From CAG-411 sp963643465 (GTDB lineage Bacteria; Bacillota; Clostridia; Lachnospirales; Lachnospiraceae), in NCBI GenBank assembly GCA_963643465.1, contig CAVIJT010000011.1:35361-99360 (forward strand): 64,000 nt of DNA, written 5' to 3'. The translations under genes were made by a program, and so were the position numbers. The notes beneath the pieces were generated by a model, which saw nothing but the letters and a program-made list of their open reading frames with translations, did not search any database and was not told the DNA's origin. The first letter of the stretch is position 1; the number at the start of each line of letters is the position of its first letter. Below, in pieces: positions 42,807 through 51,766 of this stretch.

Positions 42807-44705
42807 ATGAGGACAAATTGGTTAGAAAGTGTATATTCAGATGGAAGCGGACAGTTTGTACAGCCGGCATTTCCTAAAAAAGGGGAAACCGTGCGTGTGG
42901 CAATTCGGATGTTTGCCCATGTGCCTGTTTTGGAAGTGCTTTTACGAACACGTATCAATGGCGGAGAAGAACGAATTTCAATGGTTAGAGAAGAAGAAAA
43001 AGATGGCTTGGTGTACTATCGTGCCAATGTTACCTGTAAAGAGGACACATTGCATTATCAGTTTTACATTGTTACAGAAGACGCTATTTATTACTATAAC
43101 CAAGAGGGAATTTCTGACTGTATGCCAGATGAAACCTATGATTTTCGAATTGTGTATGACTATCGGCAACCGGAATGGGTAAAACATGCTGTGTTTTATC
43201 AAATTTTTCCAGAGCGTTTTTGCAATGGAGAGCCAAAAATTAGTGTAAAAGATGGGGAATACCAGTTTGACGGTCATGATACCATACAGGTAAAAGATTG
43301 GAATGCTGTTCCAGAGGAATTTGACAAGACAAATTGTTTGGATTTTTATGGAGGAGATTTAATTGGAATTCGACAGAAAATTCCATATTTGAAGGAATTG
43401 GGCGTGAATGCACTATATCTCAATCCTATTTTTTATGCAGCTACCATACACAAGTATGATTGCTTGGATTATTTCAAAGTAGATCCTCATTTTGGGGGAG
43501 ATCAAGCCTTAATTGACTTGGTGGAAGAACTACATAAAAATGATATGCGTATTATTTTAGATGTATCGATTAATCATACTGGAAGCGCCCATAAATGGTT
43601 CAATAAAGAAGGAATATTTTTTGATAAAAGCATAGGGGCATATAACAATCCCAACGCTTTGGAACGAAAGTATTATTTCTTTGGCGAAAATAATAGCTAT
43701 AAAGCCTGGTGGAATGTGGATACACTTCCGACCCTTAATTATACCTCTCAGGAACTTCGGGAAATTTTGTATCGAGGGGAAGACTCTTTGGTAAAGCATT
43801 GGTTAAAAGCACCATTTCATATAGATGGATGGCGATTTGATGTGGCAGATGTTATGGCAAGAAATGATGAACATCAGTTGCATCATGAAGTGTGGCCGGA
43901 ATTGGTAGACAGTATTAAGAGTGTCAAGAAAGATGCTTACGTGGTAGCAGAAGAATGGGGAGATTGTTCGGAATTTTTACAAGGAAATGAATGGGACACC
44001 CCAATGAATTATTATGGCTGTGCAAGACCTGTTCGGGAATATGTAGGAGAGCATGATTTGTTTTTGGTTCGAGAGGAAGCGGTAAGAAAGACAAAACCAA
44101 ATCAAAGTGCCAAAGCCTTAGGAAGAAGAATTCGACAGCATTTTGGAAAAATACCGTTCCAGCTTCAGCAAGTACAATTTAATTTGCTTGATAGTCATGA
44201 TGCTTCCAGATTGCATAATAATCCAAATGTTTCTTGGGAAGGCGTAAAAGTGGCAATTACTTTGCTGTTTACTTTGCCGGGAGCACCAAGTATTTATTAT
44301 GGAGACGAAGCGGGAATTGATGGAAGGCTTGATACCAATGAGGGTTTCCGTTATCCGATGCCTTGGGATAAGAATTTTAAAGAAGATACGCCATATAAGA
44401 CGTATCAAACTCTTGCTGGGTTAAAACGAACAAAAGAAGCTTTTGTAGATGGCGGATTTAAGATTCTTCTGGAGCAGGGAAAGGTGTTTGCTTTTGCTAG
44501 ATTTACGGATAAGCAGTTATATTATGTAGTTACTTCTATGGAAGAGAGTAATCAGGAGGTTCAGCTTTCTTATGATATCTTTGGTCTTAGAGAGGTGGAA
44601 GCGTTGGAAGAAATATTTGGAGAGCAAATTTCTTATCAAGATAAGGAAGGAAATATTGTTCTGCAAATGCCAGGAAAGACAGCGTATGTATTTGCTGTGC
44701 GTTAG
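42807..44705 (+). CDS. Glycoside hydrolase family 13, neopullulanase/cyclomaltodextrinase type
   Basis: Cytosolic alpha-glucan hydrolase of 632 residues with no signal peptide. The start at 42807 follows AGGGGGA. An N-terminal CBM34-like domain (1-125) precedes the TIM barrel. Conserved region I is DVSINHTG (D252 on), the nucleophile is D345 in GWRFDVADV, the acid/base is E382 in VAEEWGD and the transition-state stabiliser is D465 in LDSHDASR. Likely substrates are maltodextrins or cyclodextrins from imported starch fragments. No sugar transporter is adjacent. Confidence 0.9.
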   Translation: MRTNWLESVYSDGSGQFVQPAFPKKGETVRVAIRMFAHVPVLEVLLRTRINGGEERISMVREEEKDGLVYYRANVTCKEDTLHYQFYIVTEDAIYYYNQEGISDCMPDETYDFRIVYDYRQPEWVKHAVFYQIFPERFCNGEPKISVKDGEYQFDGHDTIQVKDWNAVPEEFDKTNCLDFYGGDLIGIRQKIPYLKELGVNALYLNPIFYAATIHKYDCLDYFKVDPHFGGDQALIDLVEELHKNDMRIILDVSINHTGSAHKWFNKEGIFFDKSIGAYNNPNALERKYYFFGENNSYKAWWNVDTLPTLNYTSQELREILYRGEDSLVKHWLKAPFHIDGWRFDVADVMARNDEHQLHHEVWPELVDSIKSVKKDAYVVAEEWGDCSEFLQGNEWDTPMNYYGCARPVREYVGEHDLFLVREEAVRKTKPNQSAKALGRRIRQHFGKIPFQLQQVQFNLLDSHDASRLHNNPNVSWEGVKVAITLLFTLPGAPSIYYGDEAGIDGRLDTNEGFRYPMPWDKNFKEDTPYKTYQTLAGLKRTKEAFVDGGFKILLEQGKVFAFARFTDKQLYYVVTSMEESNQEVQLSYDIFGLREVEALEEIFGEQISYQDKEGNIVLQMPGKTAYVFAVR

Positions 44706-44746
44706 AGTATTATAAATATAGAACGATGTTGGGAATGGTTTTTATG

Positions 44747-44797
44747 TCCGGCAAATACAATTTCATGCAAGCATGATTGTACTTGCCGGGTTTTTGC
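44747..44797 (-). repeat. Family B repeat, partial, minus strand
   Basis: On the minus strand GCAAAAACCCGGCAAG.. ATCATGCTTGCATGAAATTG.. TTTGCCGG reproduces the long hairpin half of family B (11537 and 34264); the tail half is absent. It directly follows the terminator of the minus-strand response-regulator gene. Confidence 0.8.
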
Positions 44798-44800
44798 TAC

Positions 44801-44824
44801 AAAAAAGGAGCCTATAACAGCTCC
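44801..44824 (-). terminator. Terminator overlapping the stop codon of the response regulator
   Basis: On the minus strand GGAGC (44824-44820) pairs with GCTCC (44811-44807), followed by six T. The TAG stop (44814-44812) lies in the loop. Confidence 0.75.
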
Positions 44825-45435
44825 TTGTAATAAAAGCAAGCCAGCTGGGTACGGTCGCGCAGATTTAATTTCAGTAATATATTGCTGATATAATTGCGTA
44901 CGGTACCTTCGCTTAGAAAAAGCTGGCTTGCTATTTCTTTGTTGTTTTGTCCGTCTGCTACAAGCTGAATGATTTGAAACTCTTTGTCTGTCAAATCGTA
45001 AGCGGAGTAATCTGCTGTAGCTGTATTGGAAATAAGGTCTGGTATTTTTCCCATTACTTCCTCTCCAAAAACCGTCTGTCCATTATATACCGCCCGAAGA
45101 GCAGGGGCGATGCTGTCAAAGGCTTGTTTTAAGATATAACCTTTCGCACCAAGATGAATGGCTTTTAAAATATACTCATCATCTGAGAATGTGGTGAGTA
45201 ATAAAATTTTTGCATCAGGATGTGCGTGAAGAATCTTTGTAGCAGCATCCAGACCATTCATTTCTTCCATTCGGATATCCATAAGAAGAATGTCCGGTTC
45301 CAGTGTTTCGTAGAGAGAAATTGCTTGCGTGCCACTATTTCCAATTCCAAGCACTTGAATATCTTCCTGCGCTTCTAATATAGTTTTTAGAGAAAGAGCC
45401 ACCAGTTGGTCGTCGTCTATAATTAATATATTCAT
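44812..45435 (-). CDS. NarL/LuxR-family response regulator
   Basis: Two-component DNA-binding regulator of 207 residues. The receiver domain has D8-D9 and phospho-acceptor D53 (LLMDIRM), and the C-terminal LuxR helix-turn-helix is at about 145-200 (IQLVADGQNNKEIASQLFLS, GTVRNYISNIL). It lies 9 bp after the histidine kinase gene. It probably controls the divergent ABC exporter through the TGAC-N4-GTCA sites. Confidence 0.93.
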   Translation of the reverse strand: MNILIIDDDQLVALSLKTILEAQEDIQVLGIGNSGTQAISLYETLEPDILLMDIRMEEMNGLDAATKILHAHPDAKILLLTTFSDDEYILKAIHLGAKGYILKQAFDSIAPALRAVYNGQTVFGEEVMGKIPDLISNTATADYSAYDLTDKEFQIIQLVADGQNNKEIASQLFLSEGTVRNYISNILLKLNLRDRTQLACFYYKELL

Positions 45436-45444
45436 GTAAGTCTC

Positions 45445-46551
45445 CTATGTTTTCATTATTGTTATATAAATTCGAAATCCTCGCTCTGTGGAAATCTGCA
45501 TAGTTCCATGCACTTCTTTGATGCGTTCCTGCATATTACTTAATCCAATGCCGGAATTATCTTTATCTATAGAAATATCTGTTCCATTATCTTGTATTAT
45601 AAATTGATAAAAACTTGGATGTTCCCGTAACAGGATAGACATTTCTGTGCAATTACTATGTTTAATTGCGTTATTGATGGCTTCCTTAGCAATGGCAATA
45701 AAAGCATATTTTATTGTTTTGTCCATGGATGGTTTGCAATCATATGTAAGTGCAATGGGAAAGGCAGATACTTCTTCTGTAAGTGTTTTTAATGCGGACT
45801 CAAGATTAACTGCTTCGTCGTGCATATCGTGTACACTTTCCCGAATTTTTGTCATGGCAGTGTTTAACGTATCTTGAAGGCTTGCAATAGCTGGTGCAAG
45901 AACTTCGTCTTTGTTAATCGTTTGGATTGCTCCTGTTTGTAAAAGGGAGCGAGTGAGAAGATGTCCCACATTGTCGTGTATTTCTCTGGCTATTCGGTTG
46001 CGTTCCTGAATGGTAGCCATATATATGTTGGCATCCTGCGCCTCCTTTAATCGCTGGTTGCTTTTTTGTAAGAGCAGGTCATGCTCTGTGGTAGAATCCT
46101 GCAAGTGAATAAAGTTTTTTTCTTTCATTATGGCATATGTGTGTTCCAAAGAAAGCAAGGCAGACAGCAGACATAGTATCAGTAGTGCCAAGCTATCAGG
46201 AATGTGTCCCCTGATGGAAAAAATAGTAAGAGAAAATGCACAGCAACCACAGCAAATCCAAAGGTTTTCTGCCACTAAATCATAGAGAATTAGTGGTAGG
46301 AAATATACAAGACCTGGGAAAAACAAAGAAAACGCCAGAAAACTTGTATATATAATAAGTAAATTTTTTTGGTAATTGGAATGAGAAGCCTGTGCGGCAA
46401 ATTCATCTTCTTTTATTGTAATAAGGGGAATGCAGCCAATAATTAAGCCGGTTAGCAAAAAGACAATCGTGGATAAGATAATCTTTTGACCAAACAGGCA
46501 TAGGCTGGCACATGCCACATATAATACTGCTTTTTCTAATAGTTTTCTCAT
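45445..46551 (-). CDS. Sensor histidine kinase, HisKA_3 (DesK/NarX-like)
   Basis: Membrane sensor kinase of 368 residues from the ATG at 46551; the frame extends to a TTG at 46578, and neither start has a good RBS. About five hydrophobic segments fill residues 1-130, then a dimerisation domain with phospho-acceptor H192 in REIHDNVGH and a GHKL ATPase (NAIKHSNC, DNSGIGLSNMQERI). There is no large extracellular domain, as in kinases that sense the membrane or cell-wall antibiotics. It is paired with the next gene. Confidence 0.9.
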   Translation of the reverse strand: MRKLLEKAVLYVACASLCLFGQKIILSTIVFLLTGLIIGCIPLITIKEDEFAAQASHSNYQKNLLIIYTSFLAFSLFFPGLVYFLPLILYDLVAENLWICCGCCAFSLTIFSIRGHIPDSLALLILCLLSALLSLEHTYAIMKEKNFIHLQDSTTEHDLLLQKSNQRLKEAQDANIYMATIQERNRIAREIHDNVGHLLTRSLLQTGAIQTINKDEVLAPAIASLQDTLNTAMTKIRESVHDMHDEAVNLESALKTLTEEVSAFPIALTYDCKPSMDKTIKYAFIAIAKEAINNAIKHSNCTEMSILLREHPSFYQFIIQDNGTDISIDKDNSGIGLSNMQERIKEVHGTMQISTERGFRIYITIMKT

Positions 46552-46597
46552 AAAAACAGTATAAAAGATTTCAAACAAATAGGCAAGGAAATTGGCA

Positions 46598-46615
46598 ATG
46601 TGACAAATGTCACAT
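46598..46615. promoter_or_regulatory. Distal operator, perfect palindrome ATGTGAC-N4-GTCACAT
   Basis: Seven-base arms around AAAT in the intergenic region between the histidine kinase and ABC genes. It contains TGAC-N4-GTCA at 46601-46612. Confidence 0.7.
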
Positions 46616-46623
46616 AGAAATAT

Positions 46624-46635
46624 TGACGCTGGTCA
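46624..46635. promoter_or_regulatory. Proximal operator TGAC-N4-GTCA
   Basis: The same TGAC-N4-GTCA as the distal site, 23 bp downstream and ending one base before the -35 box of the ABC promoter. Confidence 0.65.
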
Positions 46636-46636
46636 C

Positions 46637-46665
46637 TTTCCAAAAAAAGGTATGGATTCTATAAT
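46637..46665 (+). promoter_or_regulatory. ABC exporter promoter
   Basis: Weak -35 TTTCCA (46637-46642), 17-bp spacer, good -10 TATAAT (46660-46665). A weak -35 flush against an operator fits an activated promoter. Confidence 0.65.
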
Positions 46666-46733
46666 AAATACAAGAAAGCAAGCTTATAAAAATGGTTGTA
46701 TTGTGAAAATGAAAACAGAAAGGAAGTAGGAAT

Positions 46734-47672
46734 ATGGCAACAGCGATTAAAGTAGAAAATTTAGTAAAGCGATATAAGGAGTTAGTGGCATTAGATCATT
46801 TAAACCTTTCCGTAGAGGAAGGCGAAATATTTGGACTTCTTGGACCGAATGGTTCTGGCAAGACTACTACAATCAATTGTATTTTAGCGTTGCTCAGTTT
46901 TGATAAAGGTGATATAGAGGTATTTGGAAAAAAGATGCGTCCCGATAGCTATGATCTTAAGGCACGGATTGGTGTGGTTATGCAAAATGTAGCAGTATTT
47001 GAGGAAATGAATGTATACGAAAATATTGATTATTTTTGTGGTTTGTACATAAAGGATAAGAAACTTCGAAAGAAGTATGTGGAGGAGGCGATTGCCTTTG
47101 TAGGTCTGGAAGATTATAAAAAGTTTCTTCCAAAGAAACTTTCCGGAGGATTGCTTCGTCGATTGAACATTGCCTGTGGAATTGCTCATAAGCCAAAGCT
47201 TATCTTTTTTGATGAGCCAACTGTGGCAGTAGATCCGCAGAGTCGAAACAAAATTTTAGAGGGAATCCAGCAATTAAATAAGGAAGGAGCCACCATTGTA
47301 TATACGTCTCATTATATGGAGGAAGTAGAGCAGATTTGCACACGGATCAGCATTATGGATGGTGGAAAAAATGTGGCAGAAGGAACGAAAGAACAGTTAA
47401 AACAAATGATAAAAAATACAGAAAATGTATTGGTGGAAGTTCCTGGATTAACGAAAGAACAACTGGAAAAAATTAAGGCTTTGCCAAATGTGTACCAGAC
47501 CGAATATGAGGATGTTACATTAAAAATTTATTTTGCAGGTGGTACAAAAAATCTGATACAAGTGTTGGAGTTCTTGCAGGAGCAGGAGTTGGCATTTGGA
47601 AGTATACATTCTCAGATACCAACATTAAATGATGTGTTCCTTGAAATTACAGGAAAAGAACTGAGAGATTAG
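46734..47672 (+). CDS. ABC exporter ATP-binding protein
   Basis: ATPase subunit of 312 residues. Walker A is GPNGSGKTTT, the signature LSGGLLRRLN, Walker B LIFFDEP; the D-loop segment is TVAVDPQSR where relatives usually have TVGVDPQSR. The switch histidine is in YTSHYMEEVE. The C-terminal 80 residues are the extension seen in DrrA/YhaQ-type exporters. Two ABC-2 permeases follow, so the three form a complete exporter, probably for a drug, lipid or peptide. Confidence 0.93.
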   Translation: MATAIKVENLVKRYKELVALDHLNLSVEEGEIFGLLGPNGSGKTTTINCILALLSFDKGDIEVFGKKMRPDSYDLKARIGVVMQNVAVFEEMNVYENIDYFCGLYIKDKKLRKKYVEEAIAFVGLEDYKKFLPKKLSGGLLRRLNIACGIAHKPKLIFFDEPTVAVDPQSRNKILEGIQQLNKEGATIVYTSHYMEEVEQICTRISIMDGGKNVAEGTKEQLKQMIKNTENVLVEVPGLTKEQLEKIKALPNVYQTEYEDVTLKIYFAGGTKNLIQVLEFLQEQELAFGSIHSQIPTLNDVFLEITGKELRD

Positions 47673-47693
47673 TAAAAGAAGGAAGGGAAAAAC

Positions 47694-48848
47694 ATGTTTT
47701 TTCATAATTTTAAATACGCAATTATTTCTTTGGTAAAAAGCAAAACGGCTTTGTTCTGGACATTGGTATTTCCCATTGCGCTGGCAACTTTTATGCAGAT
47801 AGCGTTTTCCGGTGTGTTAGAAATTGATGAAAGCTTTGGAGTGATTCCGGTTGCTGTAGTAGAAAGTGAAAATGTAGAATCTGAGGAAACCGTTGTCATG
47901 CAACAGAACTTGCTTGTTGTTTTGGAAGCTTTGGCAGAGTCCGGAGAAGATCAGATGCTTTCGATTACAAAGGTAAATGAAAAGGAAGCGGAAGAGTTAC
48001 TGAAAGAGCAAACCGTGGAGGGCATTTTTTATGTGGATGAGGAACGCTTAGTAATTGGTGAAAATTCTATTAATGCCACTATATTGTCCACCATTTTAGA
48101 ACAGTATGTACAGACAAAAACGGCTATTGTTCAGTTGGCAGAGGAGCATCCAGAGCAGATTGTAGAGGCGATTACAGTTGCTACAAATCCTGTAACCAGT
48201 TATGAGGAATATAAAACCACGGATGGGTGTCAGAACATTTATTATAATTATTTTTATGCTATTTTTGCCATGAGTTGTTTGTTTGCTTCTTTTGCATCGG
48301 TGGAGAAAATCAGTAAAATACAGGCAAATACAAGTGCCCTTGGTATGAGAAGAAGTTTGTCTCCAAACAGTAAGTTTCTTACGATTTTGTCTGAATATAT
48401 CGCTTTGTGGTTGGTACAGTTTATAGTAGAATTGATTGCTTTAGCATATATGACCATACTTGGAATTGATTTTGGAAATAAGTACCCTGCTATTGCATTG
48501 GCTTTATTTGTGGGAAGTGGAATTGGTTTATCCGTGGGTGTGATTATAGGTGCCATTAGTCGATTAAAAGAAAATACAAAAATCGGAATTTCGGTGGCAA
48601 TAGGAATGATACTTTCGGTTATGGCAGATTTATGTGTGTCAGGAATCAAAGATGCCGTAGAACATCACATACCGATTTTAAATCGCATCAATCCTGCAGT
48701 GTTACTTACGGATTGTTTTTATGCGCTGAATGTGTATGATAATTATGACAGATTCGGAAGGAATTTGCTTATACTTTCGGTTATGTCAGTAGTGTTGTTA
48801 TGTATTAGCTTTTTCATGGTTAGGAGGAAACGATATGCAAGTCTTTAA
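47694..48848 (+). CDS. ABC-2 type permease, first
   Basis: Membrane subunit of 384 residues. One hydrophobic helix near the N terminus (TALFWTLVFPIALATFM) precedes a large extracytoplasmic domain (about 45-175) and five C-terminal helices, the layout of ABC-2 permeases. It starts 22 bp after the ATPase gene with GGAAGGG, and its end overlaps the next gene by 14 bp. Confidence 0.88.
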   Translation: MFFHNFKYAIISLVKSKTALFWTLVFPIALATFMQIAFSGVLEIDESFGVIPVAVVESENVESEETVVMQQNLLVVLEALAESGEDQMLSITKVNEKEAEELLKEQTVEGIFYVDEERLVIGENSINATILSTILEQYVQTKTAIVQLAEEHPEQIVEAITVATNPVTSYEEYKTTDGCQNIYYNYFYAIFAMSCLFASFASVEKISKIQANTSALGMRRSLSPNSKFLTILSEYIALWLVQFIVELIALAYMTILGIDFGNKYPAIALALFVGSGIGLSVGVIIGAISRLKENTKIGISVAIGMILSVMADLCVSGIKDAVEHHIPILNRINPAVLLTDCFYALNVYDNYDRFGRNLLILSVMSVVLLCISFFMVRRKRYASL

Positions 48849-49974
48849 ATCCTATTTTAAGATTTTCAATAAATACAAAGGACAAATGCTTATGTATCTG
48901 GGAATTTTTGTAGCGGTACTTAGCGGTTTTGTAGTAGGGAATGATAATGGTGTAGAATTTACAAATTCTAATTGTAATTTTGCTGTATATGATTATGACA
49001 ATTCTGAGGAAAGTCAAGCATTAGTGTCCTTTTTGGAAGAGAAACATGAAAAAGTGGAGATTGAAGCCGATGATAAAGAAGTGATACAGGACGAGTTGTT
49101 CAATCGAAACATAAATTGTCTCCTTCGTATTCCAGATGGATTTTCAGATGCCATGAAGGAGGGAAATGGAGAAAAAGTATTGGAAGTAGTTGCTATTCCA
49201 GGAAGCAAATATAATACACTTTTTGAGTCAGATTTGGATCGTTTTGTAAATTATGCAACTATGTATATTACGTCTGGTTACAGTAGCAAAGAAGCAACAG
49301 AAAAGACAACGGAAGTATTGACTACCACTGCGGATGTATCTTTGTTAAATGGAAAGGATTTGTCCAAACATAGCAATAGTTATTATTTCTTTAATTATTT
49401 AGGATGGGTACTTATGTGTATGGTGATTACAGCCATTACACCTACTTTGGCAGTATATAATAAAAAGGAATTGCAAAAACGTATTTCTTGTTCCGCATAT
49501 CCTTTTTCGAAAATTAATGCAGAACTATTATTAAGTGTGGCAGTGATGGGAGTTGGCATTTGCGGTATATTGTTTGTTCTTGCATCGGTGATTATAGGTA
49601 GCGAGGTCTGGTCCATAAATGGATTGCTTTATATGCTTAATACATTTTGTTATATGTTGGTGGCTCTGGCGATTGCATTTTTAATTAGTAGACTCACCGA
49701 TAAAGATCAGATTATCAGTATGGCATCCAATGTACTTTCTCTTGGTATGGCATTCTTGTGTGGCATTTTCGTGCCTATAGAGTATTTGGGGGAAACTGTA
49801 ATAAAATTTGCACATTTTTTTCCAGCCTATTGGTTTTCGAAAGGAACAGAATTGATTGAACATGTACAGAAACAGGAAATGGGGCTGTTGTTTCAATATC
49901 TTGGAGTAGAAGTATTGTTTGCTGTTGCAATTTGGCTTGTGGCATTGGCATTAGCCAAAGGGAAAAAAGCATAA
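48835..49974 (+). CDS. ABC-2 type permease, second
   Basis: Membrane subunit of 379 residues with the same topology: one N-terminal helix, an extracytoplasmic domain (about 40-175) and five to six C-terminal helices. The RBS AGGAGG lies inside the end of the previous gene. The pair likely forms a heterodimeric channel. Confidence 0.88.
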   Translation: MQVFKSYFKIFNKYKGQMLMYLGIFVAVLSGFVVGNDNGVEFTNSNCNFAVYDYDNSEESQALVSFLEEKHEKVEIEADDKEVIQDELFNRNINCLLRIPDGFSDAMKEGNGEKVLEVVAIPGSKYNTLFESDLDRFVNYATMYITSGYSSKEATEKTTEVLTTTADVSLLNGKDLSKHSNSYYFFNYLGWVLMCMVITAITPTLAVYNKKELQKRISCSAYPFSKINAELLLSVAVMGVGICGILFVLASVIIGSEVWSINGLLYMLNTFCYMLVALAIAFLISRLTDKDQIISMASNVLSLGMAFLCGIFVPIEYLGETVIKFAHFFPAYWFSKGTELIEHVQKQEMGLLFQYLGVEVLFAVAIWLVALALAKGKKA

Positions 49975-49978
49975 AAAT

Positions 49979-50008
49979 AAAAAGCGTTGCTATTTGCAGC
50001 GCTTTTTT
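49979..50008. terminator. Bidirectional terminator after the ABC operon
   Basis: GCGTTGC pairs with GCAGCGC (one G-T), flanked by an A run on the left and TTTTTT on the right. Confidence 0.85.
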
Positions 50009-50013
50009 CATAT

Positions 50014-50208
50014 CTATTGAGCTGGTGTATCTGTAGCTACAGAGCCATCATAGAGCATACTTTCCATAAAATAGGTACTATGCTCTTTGGAACTTCCATC
50101 GGCTGTCCAGCGGTTGCTGCGAACCGAAAAGAAAATAACAATCGCACCCACAATCACAAGGGCTGCGATGATGGCATATTCAATCAAATCAGACTTTTTT
50201 TCACTCAT
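50014..50208 (-). CDS. Small single-pass membrane protein
   Basis: A protein of 64 residues with a charged N terminus (MSEKKSDLIEY), one membrane helix (about 12-30) and a hydrophilic Ser/Thr-rich C terminus. The start at 50208 follows GTGAGGTG on the minus strand; a longer frame lacks an RBS. No family is recognised. Confidence 0.65.
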   Translation of the reverse strand: MSEKKSDLIEYAIIAALVIVGAIVIFFSVRSNRWTADGSSKEHSTYFMESMLYDGSVATDTPAQ

Positions 50209-50418
50209 GTTATGCACCTCACTTTGCTCTTTATTGTAGCACAAGGGAGTGCAAAAAACAATTATGCTTTTTCGTTGATATTCATTCCAATTAAAAAACT
50301 GTTGGCTAAGTTCTTCTATGGTATTAGTTTGATTGGTGTCTTTTTATAAAGTTTGAGTGAAAGTAAGCCTACGGTGCAAGCGTTTACTTTTTATGCAAAA
50401 TATGGTATAGTAGAAAAG

Positions 50419-50455
50419 AGTCGAAAGCAAAAAAATAGAGGCTTTCGACTTTTTT
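50419..50455 (+). terminator. Terminator immediately downstream of a promoter-like sequence
   Basis: AGTCGAAAGC pairs perfectly with GCTTTCGACT, then TTTTT. Confidence 0.85.
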
Positions 50456-50460
50456 CATTT

Positions 50461-50560
50461 ACGTGAGTAGTGAGAAAAATCCGGTGTCTACATAAAGATT
50501 TGGTAGGCACTGTAATAATTTGAGAAACTAATAAATCATGTTTCTTGTGATTATAAAGTT
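50461..50560 (+). repeat. Intergenic repeat, family D, copy 2
   Basis: GAGTAGTGAGAAAAATCCGG..AAGATTTGG.., AATAATTTGAGAAACT and ATGTTTCTTGTGATT align with 36199-36297 at roughly two thirds of positions. A shorter relative (GCTAGTGAAGAAAATCAGG) is at 7482-7520. It follows a terminator. Confidence 0.55.
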
Positions 50561-50586
50561 GTTAAAAGAAGAGAGGAGTCACAGCG

Positions 50587-51603
50587 ATGTTTGTAAAAGG
50601 AAAAAAGAATGACATAACCGGAATGATTCAGGATACGCTGGAAGGCTACATTAAGACTCAAGCAAGTATGCACGAAATTGACCAGATTGCAAATCAGAGC
50701 AGAATGCTGGCAAACAATGCGGCACGTGAGTTTGGAAGAATGGACATGGGCGGTTTTCAGATTATTACCCAGGAGATTAAGCGTTTTGCAGAGACTAATC
50801 GGGAAACCAATCAACGAAATAAAGATAATGTGGAGGCGCTTAATGCAGAGATTAACAATTTAGTGGGACTTCGGACTGCAGATGTGGCGTATGATTTGAT
50901 TGATAAAATTGACCGAAATTTGTTTGAGAGAAATTGTGATGTGCAGGCATGGGCAACTTTTGAGACATTTAAAGATTATTTCAAAAATCCTTCTGAAGAG
51001 GGAAGAAGAAAAGTAAATGCTACATTGAAAAATTTACACCGGATTTACGAGGTGTATTATGATTTATATTTAGCGGATCGAAATGGTATTATCGTAGGAG
51101 CTGCCGTTCATGAAGAGGGCAATGGAAGAGATATCAGTAAGGAACCTTGGTTTGTAGATGCAAAGAATAGCGACGGGGTTGTCGTAACGGATATGCACAT
51201 GTCCAAATTTTTGCAGAAATATGTGGTATCGTATAGTTCTAAAGTTGTGGATGAGAATGGAGAGTTTATGGGCGTATTGTCCATTCGCTTTAACTGGAAT
51301 TACATTTTAGATCTGATTGATTCATCAAAGATTAGCAATAACGGAGAAGTTTACCTCATTAATAAACAGGGGCAAGTCATTGCTGCAAGGGAGCGAGAAT
51401 TGATTTTCCATAAGAATATGTTGTTGGAATGTCAAGGGGCTCAAACCATTTTAGCAGAGGATAAAAACGAATCCTATGGGTATGCTTTGGAAGTCAATGA
51501 ACAGGAACAATTGACTCGTGTGCTTGGTTATGCAAAGACAAAAGGATATAACCACTACAAAGGACAGGAATGGGCGGTACTTGCATTGGAAAACATTCGT
51601 TAA
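50587..51603 (+). CDS. Soluble Cache-domain protein with an MCP-like signalling segment
   Basis: A protein of 338 residues with no signal peptide or membrane helix. Residues 25-95 resemble the signalling tip of chemoreceptors (IDQIANQSRMLANNAAREF, then EIKRFAET). Residues 150-300 look like a Cache/PDC sensor (YDLYLADRNGIIVGA, ISKEPWFVDA, YSSKVVDENGEFMGVLSI, YLINKQGQVIA). In ordinary receptors the sensor comes first and is outside the cell; here the order is reversed and all is cytosolic. GAGAGGAG precedes the start. A degenerate soluble receptor or regulator is likely. Confidence 0.75.
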   Translation: MFVKGKKNDITGMIQDTLEGYIKTQASMHEIDQIANQSRMLANNAAREFGRMDMGGFQIITQEIKRFAETNRETNQRNKDNVEALNAEINNLVGLRTADVAYDLIDKIDRNLFERNCDVQAWATFETFKDYFKNPSEEGRRKVNATLKNLHRIYEVYYDLYLADRNGIIVGAAVHEEGNGRDISKEPWFVDAKNSDGVVVTDMHMSKFLQKYVVSYSSKVVDENGEFMGVLSIRFNWNYILDLIDSSKISNNGEVYLINKQGQVIAARERELIFHKNMLLECQGAQTILAEDKNESYGYALEVNEQEQLTRVLGYAKTKGYNHYKGQEWAVLALENIR

Positions 51604-51652
51604 TGGTTCCTTTTAACTATAGTCTGTGGGGCAGATGCTCTAGTGGCTTGGG

Positions 51653-51711
51653 TTGACAAAAATAGGAGAAAACCATAAACTAATACAGAAAGTAACTATA
51701 ATAACTTTCTG
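51653..51711 (+). promoter_or_regulatory. arsR-type promoter and operator
   Basis: TTGACA (51653-51658), 17-bp spacer, TAAACT (51676-51681), then a perfect inverted repeat CAGAAAGT-N10-ACTTTCTG (51686-51711) over the likely transcription start. A site there would allow repression by the ArsR protein encoded downstream. Confidence 0.6.
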
Positions 51712-51766
51712 AGAAGTGATTGGAAATCATTATTAGGAAAAGGTGTTACAGAAAGGTGAGGCAGGG

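Larger units (their letters stand above)
50209..50586. other. Gene-free region with promoter, terminator and repeat D
   Basis: Contains a promoter-like pair TTTACT (50383-50388) and TATAGT (50406-50411), 17-bp spacer, then a terminator only eight bases later (50419-50455), and a family D repeat (50461-50560). No ORF of interest. Confidence 0.6.

Noticed and set aside
49987..50349. ORF of 120 codons opposite the small membrane protein
   Set aside because: It begins inside the ABC terminator and has no RBS; its composition is that of antisense sequence.
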